The notes below the pieces were generated by a model. It made no database searches. It was not told the DNA's origin and saw only the letters and a program-made list of their open reading frames with translations. A program made the position numbers and the translations under genes. 29,180 nt of DNA from a virus: IMG/VR virus record IMGVR_UViG_3300042899_000067, positions 1-29,180 of that record; one strand, given 5' to 3'. Positions 14,591-21,022 of the stretch are shown one piece after another (within the stretch, counting starts at the first letter, position 1; each line of letters opens with the position of its first letter).

Positions 14591-15580
14591 TTAAAAATCA
14601 AAGTCTTTACCAAATGTACTATTTAAAACGGATATATTGCCCGGCTCTTTATTTAATTTCTCTTTTGCTTCATATTCCAAACCAAAGTAAATTACGCCCT
14701 CAATTTCTTCATAAAAGCGATTTTTCTTCCAATCCCAAAATAGTTTGCACATTCCTAGCTTTGCAGACCCTTTAGGCTTAGCCTTTGCAATAATCACGTG
14801 TGTTTCATTTTCTTTGTAAGGTTGTCCATCTTTGTCATTAAAACCGAATGGAGGTCGCCACAAGATTATAAAAGCCATTGCTTTACGGAAGAATGATTGA
14901 CCCCCTGCGGATTGTCTAGGATGTGGAGGTGGATAATAAGTCACTCCGTTTTCGGTAATCGGTTGTTGGTCTTGTGGGTGCATACAAATAAAAATATGCT
15001 TTTCTTGATTCTTTGCGTAACGTCTAAGCTTCCCAACTGCATCTTCGATATATAAGTCTTGACGACTGCCAAACTCGCTCATATTGTGTTTAATTTCATT
15101 ATAAGGGTCAAACAAAATATTATCAATCTTGATACGATTTTCAGCTTCTAAGATTTTAACCTGACTTATTATGTCATCAAAGCTAAAAGAATTTTCGTCG
15201 TTATCTACAATATAAAACTTATCGCTTAGAAAGGCTATTGCGTTGTAAATCTCTGATTCGCTACAAGCGTTTACGTCACTTGCAAAAAATGGTTTACGAA
15301 TGTATTTAGATATTAGTTCTTTTGCTAGGTCTTTATAATCCCCTGTTTCTGGACTAAATATTACGTGCTTTTCGTTGTGCTTAATTGAAAGGTTAAGTAA
15401 TATCTCTAAGTTAAATTCTGTTTTGCCTGAGTGAGGTGATGCTAGTATAAAAGTCATTGAACCTTTTTTCTTTGTGTATAAAGCATCTAAAGATTTAAAG
15501 CCTACGTATTGCCCTCGCTGGATTCCTGACTTATGAAAGTCTAGGATTTCGTTTTCAAATTGAATTAAGTTTTTTATCAT
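14591..15580 (-). CDS. DnaB-like replicative helicase (RecA-type ATPase)
   Basis: 329 residues. Walker A ASPHSGKT (47-54), catalytic Glu78 in FSPETGD (the E of DnaB motif 1a), Walker B NILFDPYNE (154-162), and a motif 3/4 region with ICMHPQ (about 198-203) where the His replaces the usual polar sensor. It lacks the DnaB N-terminal primase-interaction domain, so it is a core RecA-type helicase as in several phages. Likely role: unwinding at the phage fork together with the DUF4373 and DnaA-like proteins encoded just upstream. A RepA-type helicase or an AAA_25-type ATPase is the alternative name. Confidence 0.83.
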   Translation of the reverse strand: MIKNLIQFENEILDFHKSGIQRGQYVGFKSLDALYTKKKGSMTFILASPHSGKTEFNLEILLNLSIKHNEKHVIFSPETGDYKDLAKELISKYIRKPFFASDVNACSESEIYNAIAFLSDKFYIVDNDENSFSFDDIISQVKILEAENRIKIDNILFDPYNEIKHNMSEFGSRQDLYIEDAVGKLRRYAKNQEKHIFICMHPQDQQPITENGVTYYPPPHPRQSAGGQSFFRKAMAFIILWRPPFGFNDKDGQPYKENETHVIIAKAKPKGSAKLGMCKLFWDWKKNRFYEEIEGVIYFGLEYEAKEKLNKEPGNISVLNSTFGKDFDF

Positions 15581-15605
15581 GTCGTTTGTCGTTTGTCAAA
15601 TGTAA

Positions 15606-16232
15606 TCAATTAACCGGTATATTAAAACTTAAAGTATTATTTGTGTTTATTTTATTTTCATCCCGAAACCATACGCCACGCATTTTTTGTTTCCAATTTA
15701 GAACCTTCTTACCATTACTATCAACCCAGCCAGATTCATTGTAATATTTATAAGCGTTCTTTGCTGCATCAGCCTTAAATCCATTCTCAAGAAAGTATTT
15801 AATCACTTCATCAATATCGGGCATATATATATTTACTTTACTTTTCTTTTCTTTAGGAGTGTTACACGCGCGTTCTGAATGCGTTACATTTTCTGTAACT
15901 ACTTGTTTTTCACGCCATTGCGAAATCCTTTTAGCGTTTTTTTCTTTTTTTATCTGGTACTTTTCACTAAAGTTTAGTAATTGTTTGTTGAAAGTTTCAC
16001 CATTGTTTGACGAAATCAAGTCTATTTCTTCCATAAAATCCCAGCACTTTTCAAGTCTTTTACCTACTTTACATTGATGTTTTAACACGTTTGTTTTTAT
16101 AGGTTTTTCTTGACGTGCCATCTTTTCAATCAAAGTATAGAACAATCCAAGACCTTCGTAACCAAAGTTTATAAATAGTTCGGAGATTTTTTCATCTTCA
16201 AAACTTGCTGTGTCGTGTAGGAAATATTTCAT
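15606..16232 (-). CDS. DUF4373-type replication protein
   Basis: 208 residues. The first 95 residues match the DUF4373 (Lin1244/Lin1753-like) pattern: FLHDTASFEDEKISELFINFGYEGLGLFYTLIEKM, a winged-helix type domain common at the N-terminus of Bacteroidota phage and prophage replication proteins. A lysine-rich linker (95-130) leads to a small C-terminal helical domain with YYNESGWVDSNGK and NWKQKM, resembling the end of primosomal/helicase-loader proteins. It sits between a DnaA-like gene and the helicase, so it probably brings the helicase to the origin. It starts 1 nt after the DnaA-like stop. Confidence 0.8.
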   Translation of the reverse strand: MKYFLHDTASFEDEKISELFINFGYEGLGLFYTLIEKMARQEKPIKTNVLKHQCKVGKRLEKCWDFMEEIDLISSNNGETFNKQLLNFSEKYQIKKEKNAKRISQWREKQVVTENVTHSERACNTPKEKKSKVNIYMPDIDEVIKYFLENGFKADAAKNAYKYYNESGWVDSNGKKVLNWKQKMRGVWFRDENKINTNNTLSFNIPVN

Positions 16233-16233
16233 T

Positions 16234-16788
16234 TTAATAGTCGATTTTTTGAATTACAAATCTAGACATTTTAACTTGAGGTTTTCTCGTTGCGTTTAAA
16301 GTTTCTTTATTCAAGCTATAAAGATAAAACTTGACCGCGCCTTTAGTTTTGCTTAATATATCCGCGTAATAACTAACCGAGAAATCATTTGATAAGTTAG
16401 CTTTTATAAAATCTTTGTCATCTTCCGATAAGATACCTTTTGAAATAGGTCTGTCGCGCGTTACGGTGCGCTGTACGCCGTTAATAATATCAAGCATGAA
16501 GTCATGCCTATATTTCATTCTTTTGTCGGTACGTAAGCTGTAAAAGACTTTGTCAATTTGATAAATTATTGAGCTATGATTTTGCAATTTAAATTCTTTT
16601 GCAATTTGCACCATAGTCATTTTATAATGATTGTACAAAAAGTATGAAACAAGTTGCCTTGCTTTTGTAACTTCGCCAATACGTCTATTCGTAGTGGTTA
16701 ATAATTGATAAATATCGTTTGAACTTAGCTTCTTAGATTCGTATAATTCCGAAGCGTAATAGCATAATTTTAAAGTGTCTTGGTTCAT
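16234..16788 (-). CDS. DnaA domain IV-like DNA-binding protein
   Basis: 184 residues. Residues 42-80 (TKARQLVSYFLYNHYKMTMVQIAKEF and NHSSIIYQIDKV) match the DnaA C-terminal DNA-binding domain: a basic helix, then helix-turn-helix, then the (D/N)HSSIIY signature. There is no AAA+ ATPase domain. The C-terminal half has a second possible HTH (about 120-160, SVSYYADILSKTKGAVKFYLYSL). It probably recognises the phage origin and acts with the DUF4373 protein and helicase. It starts after a terminator at 16799-16827, so it depends on read-through or an unseen promoter; the terminator may reduce its expression relative to the ERF genes. Confidence 0.72.
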   Translation of the reverse strand: MNQDTLKLCYYASELYESKKLSSNDIYQLLTTTNRRIGEVTKARQLVSYFLYNHYKMTMVQIAKEFKLQNHSSIIYQIDKVFYSLRTDKRMKYRHDFMLDIINGVQRTVTRDRPISKGILSEDDKDFIKANLSNDFSVSYYADILSKTKGAVKFYLYSLNKETLNATRKPQVKMSRFVIQKIDY

Positions 16789-16798
16789 GTCGGTTGTA

Positions 16799-16827
16799 TA
16801 AAAAAAGGGAGGTTTTTACGCTCCCTT
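16799..16827 (-). terminator. Rho-independent terminator inside the replication block
   Basis: On the minus strand a perfect 7-bp stem AAGGGAG / CTCCCTT (16827-16821 and 16811-16805) with a 9-nt loop is followed by a T run to 16799. It lies 8 nt after the stop of the 72-residue gene and 11 nt before the start of the DnaA-like gene. No promoter box is evident after it, so it likely attenuates rather than ends transcription. Confidence 0.85.
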
Positions 16828-16834
16828 GTTTGGT

Positions 16835-17053
16835 TTAAAATGCGTCTTGTGTTTTAACAGACTTTAAGTTTTTAATTTTTTCTGTGTCTACTTGGTCAGT
16901 TGCTTTATCAAAATGTTCAACTTCTTCTTTCTTAACTGTGAAAGTATCGATTGCTTCTTTTACTAATACGCTTTCTTCTAATTTAAGTGCGCCAAATGAT
17001 TGAGCCTTTAAGGCTACCTGTACTAAAATGTTTAGTGCTTCGTTTTCTGTCAT
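16835..17053 (-). CDS. Small hypothetical protein
   Basis: 72 residues, helical, acidic/basic mixed, with AFGALKLEES-like amphipathic segments; no membrane segment or motif. It follows the SSB-tail-like gene by 2 nt and ends just before a terminator, closing the ERF operon. Small proteins in this position next to an annealing protein are common in phages of this host group; function unknown. Confidence 0.6.
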   Translation of the reverse strand: MTENEALNILVQVALKAQSFGALKLEESVLVKEAIDTFTVKKEEVEHFDKATDQVDTEKIKNLKSVKTQDAF

Positions 17054-17055
17054 GA

Positions 17056-17271
17056 TTAAAATGGTAAATCTGTTTTTGATTCTGTTAATTGTGTTTCCGT
17101 AGGTGCTACGTAATCGTTTACGTAGATATTAAAATCTGGTTGCTTCTCTTCTTTCTTGTAGCCATTTGCCCACATCGAATATCGAGTGCCATTAATTGCA
17201 AAGTTAATTACTTCGCCTTTTGCAGTGGTACGCTTCCACGCGCCAAAACTGATTTTTTTTTCGTCTGTCAT
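17056..17271 (-). CDS. Small DNA-metabolism protein with SSB-like tail
   Basis: 71 residues. Core: FGAWKRTTAKGEVINFAING, then WANGYKKEEKQPDFNIYV, a beta-rich pattern resembling small DUF736-like proteins (GAxWK...G...N.YK....PDF.I). The C-terminus is a flexible linker ending in TDLPF, which resembles the acidic-hydrophobic tip (DDIPF) with which SSB proteins bind partner enzymes. Encoded directly after the ERF annealing protein. It may be a small single-strand binding protein or an SSB-tip mimic. Resemblance is by eye only. Confidence 0.6.
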   Translation of the reverse strand: MTDEKKISFGAWKRTTAKGEVINFAINGTRYSMWANGYKKEEKQPDFNIYVNDYVAPTETQLTESKTDLPF

Positions 17272-17291
17272 AGTTTTTAAATTTATATAAT

Positions 17292-17876
17292 TTATTTGTT
17301 AAATTCAAGTTTTTTATTATTTATTAATTCTTTAAAAGTTGTATTCGTGTGAAACATTGGATAAGATGCCCAAATTGCTTTTAAACTATTTACATTATCG
17401 CACACGTTTGTTTCTGCAATAGCGATGTTTAACAAGTTACTTAATTGAACAGCTTCACCTGCTGAAATCTTTACAGGCTCTTTATCGTGGCTATTCGTTG
17501 CGTCACTATCTTTAGTGTCATCGATTGCAAACATTCCATTTAAGGCATATTTACGTGCGTAACTAGAACAAGCGCCGGTTACTTGCGAAGCATCCATTCC
17601 TTTTTTGTTTTCCTCTTCACGTGCAAATCCATCGACTGAATATTTGTCTGTTCCGTCTGTGATGTTTACCGAAGCTTTGATGTAATACCTATCTCCGATG
17701 TTTACAAGTTCATCAGTAATTGATAAGAACAAACCATGCTTTAATAGATGCGGTTTAACTGCTTCTAGTATATCTTCGCATGAACGGTACTTATATTTCC
17801 CGAAGTTATTAGTTTGTCCCTTTGGTGCTTTCAATTCGCTTTGAATTGTTACAAGCTTTTTAATTAGTTTTTCCAT
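17292..17876 (-). CDS. erf: ERF-family single-strand annealing protein
   Basis: 194 residues. The ERF signature is clear: FGKYKYRSCEDILEAVKPHL (25-44) at the N-terminus and GACSSYARKYALNGMF with AIDDTKDSD (101-125). These proteins anneal complementary single strands in phage recombination and repair. The C-terminal 60 residues are a helical tail probably used for partner contacts. It lies in an operon with a small SH3-like protein before it and an SSB-tail-like protein after it. ERF identification is confident. Confidence 0.93.
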   Translation of the reverse strand: MEKLIKKLVTIQSELKAPKGQTNNFGKYKYRSCEDILEAVKPHLLKHGLFLSITDELVNIGDRYYIKASVNITDGTDKYSVDGFAREEENKKGMDASQVTGACSSYARKYALNGMFAIDDTKDSDATNSHDKEPVKISAGEAVQLSNLLNIAIAETNVCDNVNSLKAIWASYPMFHTNTTFKELINNKKLEFNK

Positions 17877-17879
17877 GTC

Positions 17880-18053
17880 TTATAAAATTACAAATTCTTT
17901 GTTTTCAAAATACCATTCTTCTGGCTCGTTAAACTCATTGGTAAATTCAATTAATGAAAACTTAAACCATCGTTTTAAAATGATACCTGTTTTGCCTGTG
18001 GTTTGCACGTCAATCCCTTGCGGATTAGTCAATAGTTTTACTTTGTTATCCAT
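17880..18053 (-). CDS. Small SH3-like beta-barrel protein (predicted)
   Basis: 57 residues: MDNKVKLLTNPQGI, then TGKTGIILKRWFKFSLIEFT, and a C-terminal PEEWYFENKEFVIL. The spacing (strand, G-x-x-G turn, K/R-W-F strand, E-W-Y, final strand) looks like a small SH3-like barrel as seen in many short phage proteins. Starts at 18053, overlapping the end of the previous tiny gene by 16 nt, and ends 3 nt before the ERF start. No function known. Confidence 0.6.
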   Translation of the reverse strand: MDNKVKLLTNPQGIDVQTTGKTGIILKRWFKFSLIEFTNEFNEPEEWYFENKEFVIL

Positions 18054-18166
18054 GATAATAATTTTTTAAAGGTTGTTTGTTTGTTTTGATTTGATTTAAA
18101 GATTATTTGTTCTTCATAAAGCCTAATATAATTAAGCTTTGACTTTTCTAGTGGTGTTAATTCCAT
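18038..18166 (-). CDS. Tiny hypothetical protein
   Basis: 42 residues, beginning MELTPLEKSKLNYIRLYEEQ, a polar helix with a lysine/asparagine-rich end (KQTTFKKLLSWITK). It sits 9 nt after the stop of the ribbon-helix-helix-like gene and overlaps the next gene by 16 nt. Its composition (amphipathic N-terminal helix) is more protein-like than random, but it is short. Confidence 0.45.
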   Translation of the reverse strand: MELTPLEKSKLNYIRLYEEQIIFKSNQNKQTTFKKLLSWITK

Positions 18167-18175
18167 TTTATTGTT

Positions 18176-18436
18176 TTATTCTAAAATTGATTTATGCCAT
18201 AATCGTTTGGTTGTCCTTTCAAATATAGACTTTTCGGTGTATTCATTGTGAAATTCACAAACAACATTTGCAAAGTATAATAAAATAATAAATTTATTTT
18301 TATTAAAATCTTTGTCGCTTATTCCTAATTTTTTTGCAACCTTAATAGATTCTTCTATAAACTCCGGGTCATAGGTTAAATCAATTCTTTTTTGAGTTTC
18401 TGTTTCAATAAACAAATTTGCATTTAATTTTTTCAT
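18176..18436 (-). CDS. Ribbon-helix-helix-like small protein, candidate regulator
   Basis: 86 residues. Residues 14-52 fit a ribbon-helix-helix order: a strand QKRIDLTYD, a helix PEFIEESIKVAKKLGIS, then a second helix beginning NKNKFIILLYFANV. That is the strand-helix-turn-helix plan of Arc/MetJ/CopG DNA-binding dimers. The rest is a basic helical tail. It is the first gene after the promoter with tandem 11-bp repeats (18459-18503), the usual place for an autoregulator, and such dimers typically bind tandem repeats. The match is by pattern only and the family is short and degenerate, so an unrelated helical protein is possible. Confidence 0.55.
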   Translation of the reverse strand: MKKLNANLFIETETQKRIDLTYDPEFIEESIKVAKKLGISDKDFNKNKFIILLYFANVVCEFHNEYTEKSIFERTTKRLWHKSILE

Positions 18437-18458
18437 ATTGTTTCTTTTTTTGTTTAAA

Positions 18459-18503
18459 CAAATATAAGGTCATTGCACAAAAGAATTGTCATAGAAATGT
18501 CAT
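18459..18503 (-). promoter_or_regulatory. Promoter with tandem 11-bp repeats (replication operon)
   Basis: On the minus strand ATGACATTTCT (18503-18493) and ATGACAATTCT (18492-18482) are followed after exactly 15 nt by TATATTTG (18466-18459), a match to the Bacteroidota -7 box. The next ATG is 22 nt downstream. The same layout and spacing occur at 9258-9302. The repeat block directly abuts the lysis-operon terminator, so this is a compact operon boundary. Confidence 0.72.
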
Positions 18504-18538
18504 AAATAAAAAAAGGCAGTCAAATTAATGACCGCCTT
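18504..18538 (-). terminator. Rho-independent terminator after the lysis cassette
   Basis: On the minus strand a 10-bp stem AAGGCGGTCA / TGACTGCCTT (18538-18529 and 18522-18513) with one G-U pair and a 6-nt loop is followed by seven T (18514-18508). It lies 24 nt after the spanin stop. In the plus orientation the G-U pair would become an A-C mismatch, which supports action on the minus strand. Confidence 0.9.
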
Positions 18539-18561
18539 CTAAACAAACAACAATGAAAAAC

Positions 18562-18951
18562 TTAAATAAAGCGTTTAAACGCTACATAAGCACCGACAAA
18601 CAAAAGTAATAAATAAAATGAATGCTTATAAAATAAGTTTTGCACAATGACTTCCTTTGTCTTTGTGATTGTTTTCGTAATAGGAATAATAATTTCTTTA
18701 GGTTTACAAATACCTTGCACCCTTATATACTTATCTCTAAATTTTTGAATAGTGATAGTCATTTGCCCGGTCGTGTCGTGAATAGTCACGATTGAATCCT
18801 TAAACAATACCAAAGTATCAAGCTGAATCTTTGCAGGAACTATAATAGTGTCTTTAATTGTAATCGTTTGCGTAATTCGTTTACTTGCACAAGACGCAAT
18901 TACAAGCGATGTGAGCAACGATAATAATAAAGCCTTATAATTTGTCATCAT
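18562..18951 (-). CDS. Unimolecular spanin (u-spanin) candidate
   Basis: 129 residues. N-terminal signal with a lipobox LVIASC (Cys21) indicates an outer-membrane lipoprotein; the last 20 residues (HSFYLLLLFVGAYVAFKRFI) are a transmembrane helix. Between them the ectodomain is rich in Thr, Ile and beta-type alternation (TQTITIKDTIIV, KTITKTKEVIV) rather than coiled coil. A lipoprotein joined by a beta-rich region to a C-terminal inner-membrane anchor is the plan of u-spanins such as phage T1 gp11, which fuse inner and outer membranes in the last lysis step. It overlaps the holin gene by 17 nt and closes the lysis cassette before a terminator. An alternative start is 3 nt downstream (second Met). 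Confidence 0.8.
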   Translation of the reverse strand: MMTNYKALLLSLLTSLVIASCASKRITQTITIKDTIIVPAKIQLDTLVLFKDSIVTIHDTTGQMTITIQKFRDKYIRVQGICKPKEIIIPITKTITKTKEVIVQNLFYKHSFYLLLLFVGAYVAFKRFI

Positions 18952-19141
18952 CTGTGCTAAAGTTTGTTAGAAACTTTCCTATGACCCCAGAAACGATAGC
19001 AACGATTGCCACCCATTCAAAACCTGCATAAATTGAATAACTTGCTACCATTGTAGAACAAGCAAGTAGCGTGTCACCTATTTTACGGAACGTCTTTGGT
19101 GTTGGTTTCCAATATCTATTTTTTAATTTGCTCACATTCAT
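18935..19141 (-). CDS. Holin candidate
   Basis: 68 residues. A basic N-terminus (KLKNRYWKPTPKTFRKIGD) is followed by two short hydrophobic segments, about 22-38 (LLACSTMVASYSIYAGF) and 42-60 (WVAIVAIVSGVIGKFL), then an acidic C-terminus (STDDDKL). Two membrane spans with a charged end is the common holin plan, and the sequence pattern TPK--RKIGD-LLA-ST is one I associate with Bacteroidota phage holins. It is encoded between a candidate endolysin and a spanin. A holin would form the inner-membrane lesion that lets the endolysin reach the wall. Confidence 0.75.
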   Translation of the reverse strand: MNVSKLKNRYWKPTPKTFRKIGDTLLACSTMVASYSIYAGFEWVAIVAIVSGVIGKFLTNFSTDDDKL

Positions 19142-19151
19142 AAATATAAAT

Positions 19152-19604
19152 TTAGTAAACGATTTGCAATTCTACTCTTTCATTGTTTTGAATAGCCTTG
19201 TTTATTTCTTTTATAAGCTTAACCTCCGTGCTTCCTTGAATCCAATTTAATACTGTGCCAAATCGTTTATTAATATGCTTAGTGTTTGCGACTAGAATAC
19301 AACCTTGTGTATTTTCATGAGTATTACCACCATGAATTCTGATTCCTTCAAATCCTTTGACTTTTAAAACTTCTGGCATTACACGTTTGAAACGATTGCT
19401 TAGTGTTAATATTACGCGATACGTTCCTGAAGGTATAGCAGTAACACCAAATTTCTTTTGAGTTTTGATTTCGGATTCGATTTGCAACTGATTTAGCTTT
19501 CTATCTTTATCTTCAAGCGTATAGCAAAAGAATTTATCGTTAATAAACATTGAACCGATAGTTTCGGTATCTGTAAAGAACTCCCTTTTAACTGTTATCT
19601 TCAT
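19152..19604 (-). CDS. DUF5675 protein, candidate endolysin
   Basis: 150 residues. The family signature is present: CYTLED (27-32), IPSGTYRV (57-64), then GIRIHGGNTHENTQGCILV (87-105). The last motif has the His-x-Gly...Gly-Cys order (His91, Gly101-Cys102) of YkuD-type L,D-transpeptidases, which suggests a cysteine-dependent peptidoglycan enzyme. No signal peptide is seen, consistent with release by the holin. It is the first gene of the lysis cassette (endolysin, holin, spanin). The biochemical activity is inferred from motif similarity; I do not know of proof for this family. Confidence 0.68.
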   Translation of the reverse strand: MKITVKREFFTDTETIGSMFINDKFFCYTLEDKDRKLNQLQIESEIKTQKKFGVTAIPSGTYRVILTLSNRFKRVMPEVLKVKGFEGIRIHGGNTHENTQGCILVANTKHINKRFGTVLNWIQGSTEVKLIKEINKAIQNNERVELQIVY

Positions 19605-19652
19605 AATATGTAAAGTTAAATGCTTTTAATGTGTAAAATAAAAACATAATTG

Positions 19653-19672
19653 GCACTTATTTTGTGACAAAA
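19653..19672 (+). repeat. Distant copy of the 20-bp iteron-like repeat
   Basis: GCACTTATTTTGTGACAAAA on the plus strand matches the minus-strand form of the three repeats at 9369-9438. It lies in the 90-nt gap between the dATP/dGTP diphosphohydrolase-like gene and the candidate endolysin. It is in the opposite orientation to the cluster. It may mark a regulator or initiator site near the lysis operon start; no clear -7 box was found in this gap. Confidence 0.5.
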
Positions 19673-19694
19673 AATGTTAAATAAATACTAGTAA

Positions 19695-20084
19695 TTATGA
19701 TTTATAATAATGGTCTATTTCAATTCCTGCTTTTTGTTCGTTCTTCATGATTAATTGAATGCCAAACATAATACAAGCTAAATGGTCTTCACTTCTATCA
19801 CCTAATTCATACTTAGCTAAATGCCTGTGTAAGCTTTCTAAACTACTTTCGTCTGGTTGCCCCTTTTGCCAGTTATTTTTTTCGTACTTATTAGCACCCA
19901 TTCTTAATAAATAGCCAAATCTTAGCCGAACGTAAGCATCTAAATGGTTTACTAATGGTTTGTTTGTGTCGTCGTCGCGCTGACTTCCTGATTCAAACAC
20001 TCTTTTTGTTTTAATACTATCTGGAACATATCGACCAGTAGCAGTTGAGGTACTTGAATTATTCCAGTCTTTAATAGAACTCAT
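19695..20084 (-). CDS. dATP/dGTP diphosphohydrolase-like protein (DUF5664)
   Basis: 129 residues. Motifs of the DUF5664 (dATP/dGTP diphosphohydrolase N-terminal-like) family: RDDDTNKP (36-43), GANKY (63-67), NW (71-72), RHL (87-89) and EDHLA (99-103). Helical, related in style to MazG-like nucleotide pyrophosphohydrolases; the acidic and His residues would hold the metal. It may remove host-type purine dNTPs or balance the pool. It lies next to a metallophosphoesterase gene. The family includes proteins from phages with 2-aminoadenine in DNA, but no purZ-like gene is seen in this window, so that should not be assumed. Confidence 0.75.
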   Translation of the reverse strand: MSSIKDWNNSSTSTATGRYVPDSIKTKRVFESGSQRDDDTNKPLVNHLDAYVRLRFGYLLRMGANKYEKNNWQKGQPDESSLESLHRHLAKYELGDRSEDHLACIMFGIQLIMKNEQKAGIEIDHYYKS

Positions 20085-20085
20085 A

Positions 20086-20220
20086 TTATTTTTGTATTAA
20101 TTTACGTAATGCCATAACTATTTCTTGAAGTTCCGCTTCTTTTTGTGCTTTTAACTTCATTAATCCTTTTATCTTTTTATTCTCGATTGCCTTTTGCTCT
20201 AATATTTCCATGTAGCTCAT
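20086..20220 (-). CDS. Tiny coiled-coil protein
   Basis: 44 residues, MSYMEILEQKAIENKKIKGL onward, a single long charged helix with lysine and glutamate heptads. It starts 4 nt inside the end of the metallophosphoesterase gene (ATGA) and stops 1 nt before the next start, so it is translationally coupled on both sides. Too short to assign; probably a helper or linker peptide. Confidence 0.6.
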   Translation of the reverse strand: MSYMEILEQKAIENKKIKGLMKLKAQKEAELQEIVMALRKLIQK

Positions 20221-20960
20221 AACCATTCTATTTTGCTTCCTAAATTCATTGGAATAAATATAGCTGTTTTACCATCTATTACAATTCCACACCCTAAAGT
20301 TGGTTTCTTTGCGTACACTTTGCCATAAGCCATTGCGTATGACCTAACATCAATTCCACATCCGACATTCATTCCAAAAATCATATCTCTATCTGAAGCT
20401 GAATAGTTTACACCACCAAAAGAATGAATATGTCCTATCACAGTGGATTGTCTATTGTCCCTTGCGCGATTAATTGCACCTTGCGCACCGCTTGACCCTG
20501 TGCCATGAATGTATAAAGTATTATCTATCTCATGACTATATGCCCATTTCCACCCATCTGGATAACCTAGCATTTCATTATAAGTTTTAAACATAGACTT
20601 AGGAAGTCCTGCGGTTTGAAGCTTTCTAGTTGGTAGGCTTGAATGATTACCTATGCAACCATAAACATTCGGAAATGCTTCATGCCATTTAACATGGTCG
20701 CGCCTTGCAAGTTCTAATTCATTACCTGCACTTTCACCATCTGGGTCTGATTCGTGGTAACTAATCGCATGAAAGTCGGTATCGTCACCAATATCTACAA
20801 CTGTTGAAACTTGAAACTTATTAAACACCTCATACACAAATTCAAAGTAATCTGGGTGTGTGAATGGAGCGTGTCTATCGCCTATAATACCAACGACATT
20901 AGAATTACGAAATGATTTAATCAAGTCGTATTCATTAGAATTTAATCTCGGTCTAAACAT
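20217..20960 (-). CDS. Calcineurin-like metallophosphoesterase
   Basis: 247 residues. The full set of motifs is present: GDRH (27-30, variant of D-x-H), GDDTDFH (58-64, GDxxD), GNHS (104-107), His152 in YIHGTG and GHIH (176-179). These bind two metal ions and hydrolyse phosphoesters; substrates of phage members include nucleotides, DNA ends or host signals, so the substrate is open. It is preceded by its own promoter-like TATCTTTG (20985-20978) and is followed by a tiny coiled-coil gene and a DUF5664 gene, suggesting nucleotide metabolism. The core is complete and probably active. Confidence 0.85.
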   Translation of the reverse strand: MFRPRLNSNEYDLIKSFRNSNVVGIIGDRHAPFTHPDYFEFVYEVFNKFQVSTVVDIGDDTDFHAISYHESDPDGESAGNELELARRDHVKWHEAFPNVYGCIGNHSSLPTRKLQTAGLPKSMFKTYNEMLGYPDGWKWAYSHEIDNTLYIHGTGSSGAQGAINRARDNRQSTVIGHIHSFGGVNYSASDRDMIFGMNVGCGIDVRSYAMAYGKVYAKKPTLGCGIVIDGKTAIFIPMNLGSKIEWL

Positions 20961-20977
20961 TGTTTGTTTTTTTTAAA

Positions 20978-20985
20978 CAAAGATA
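20978..20985 (-). promoter_or_regulatory. Promoter-like -7 box for the metallophosphoesterase operon
   Basis: TATCTTTG on the minus strand fits the Bacteroidota -7 box TAnnTTTG, 17 nt before the ATG at 20960. The surroundings (CATTATCTTTG then TTTAA) resemble the two repeat-type promoters at 9258 and 18459, but no tandem ATGACA repeats and no clear TTTG -33 box are present. A different class of promoter is therefore likely. Confidence 0.45.
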
Positions 20986-21022
20986 ATGAAATTATGAAAG
21001 ATTTTTGTAATGTTGAAAAATG

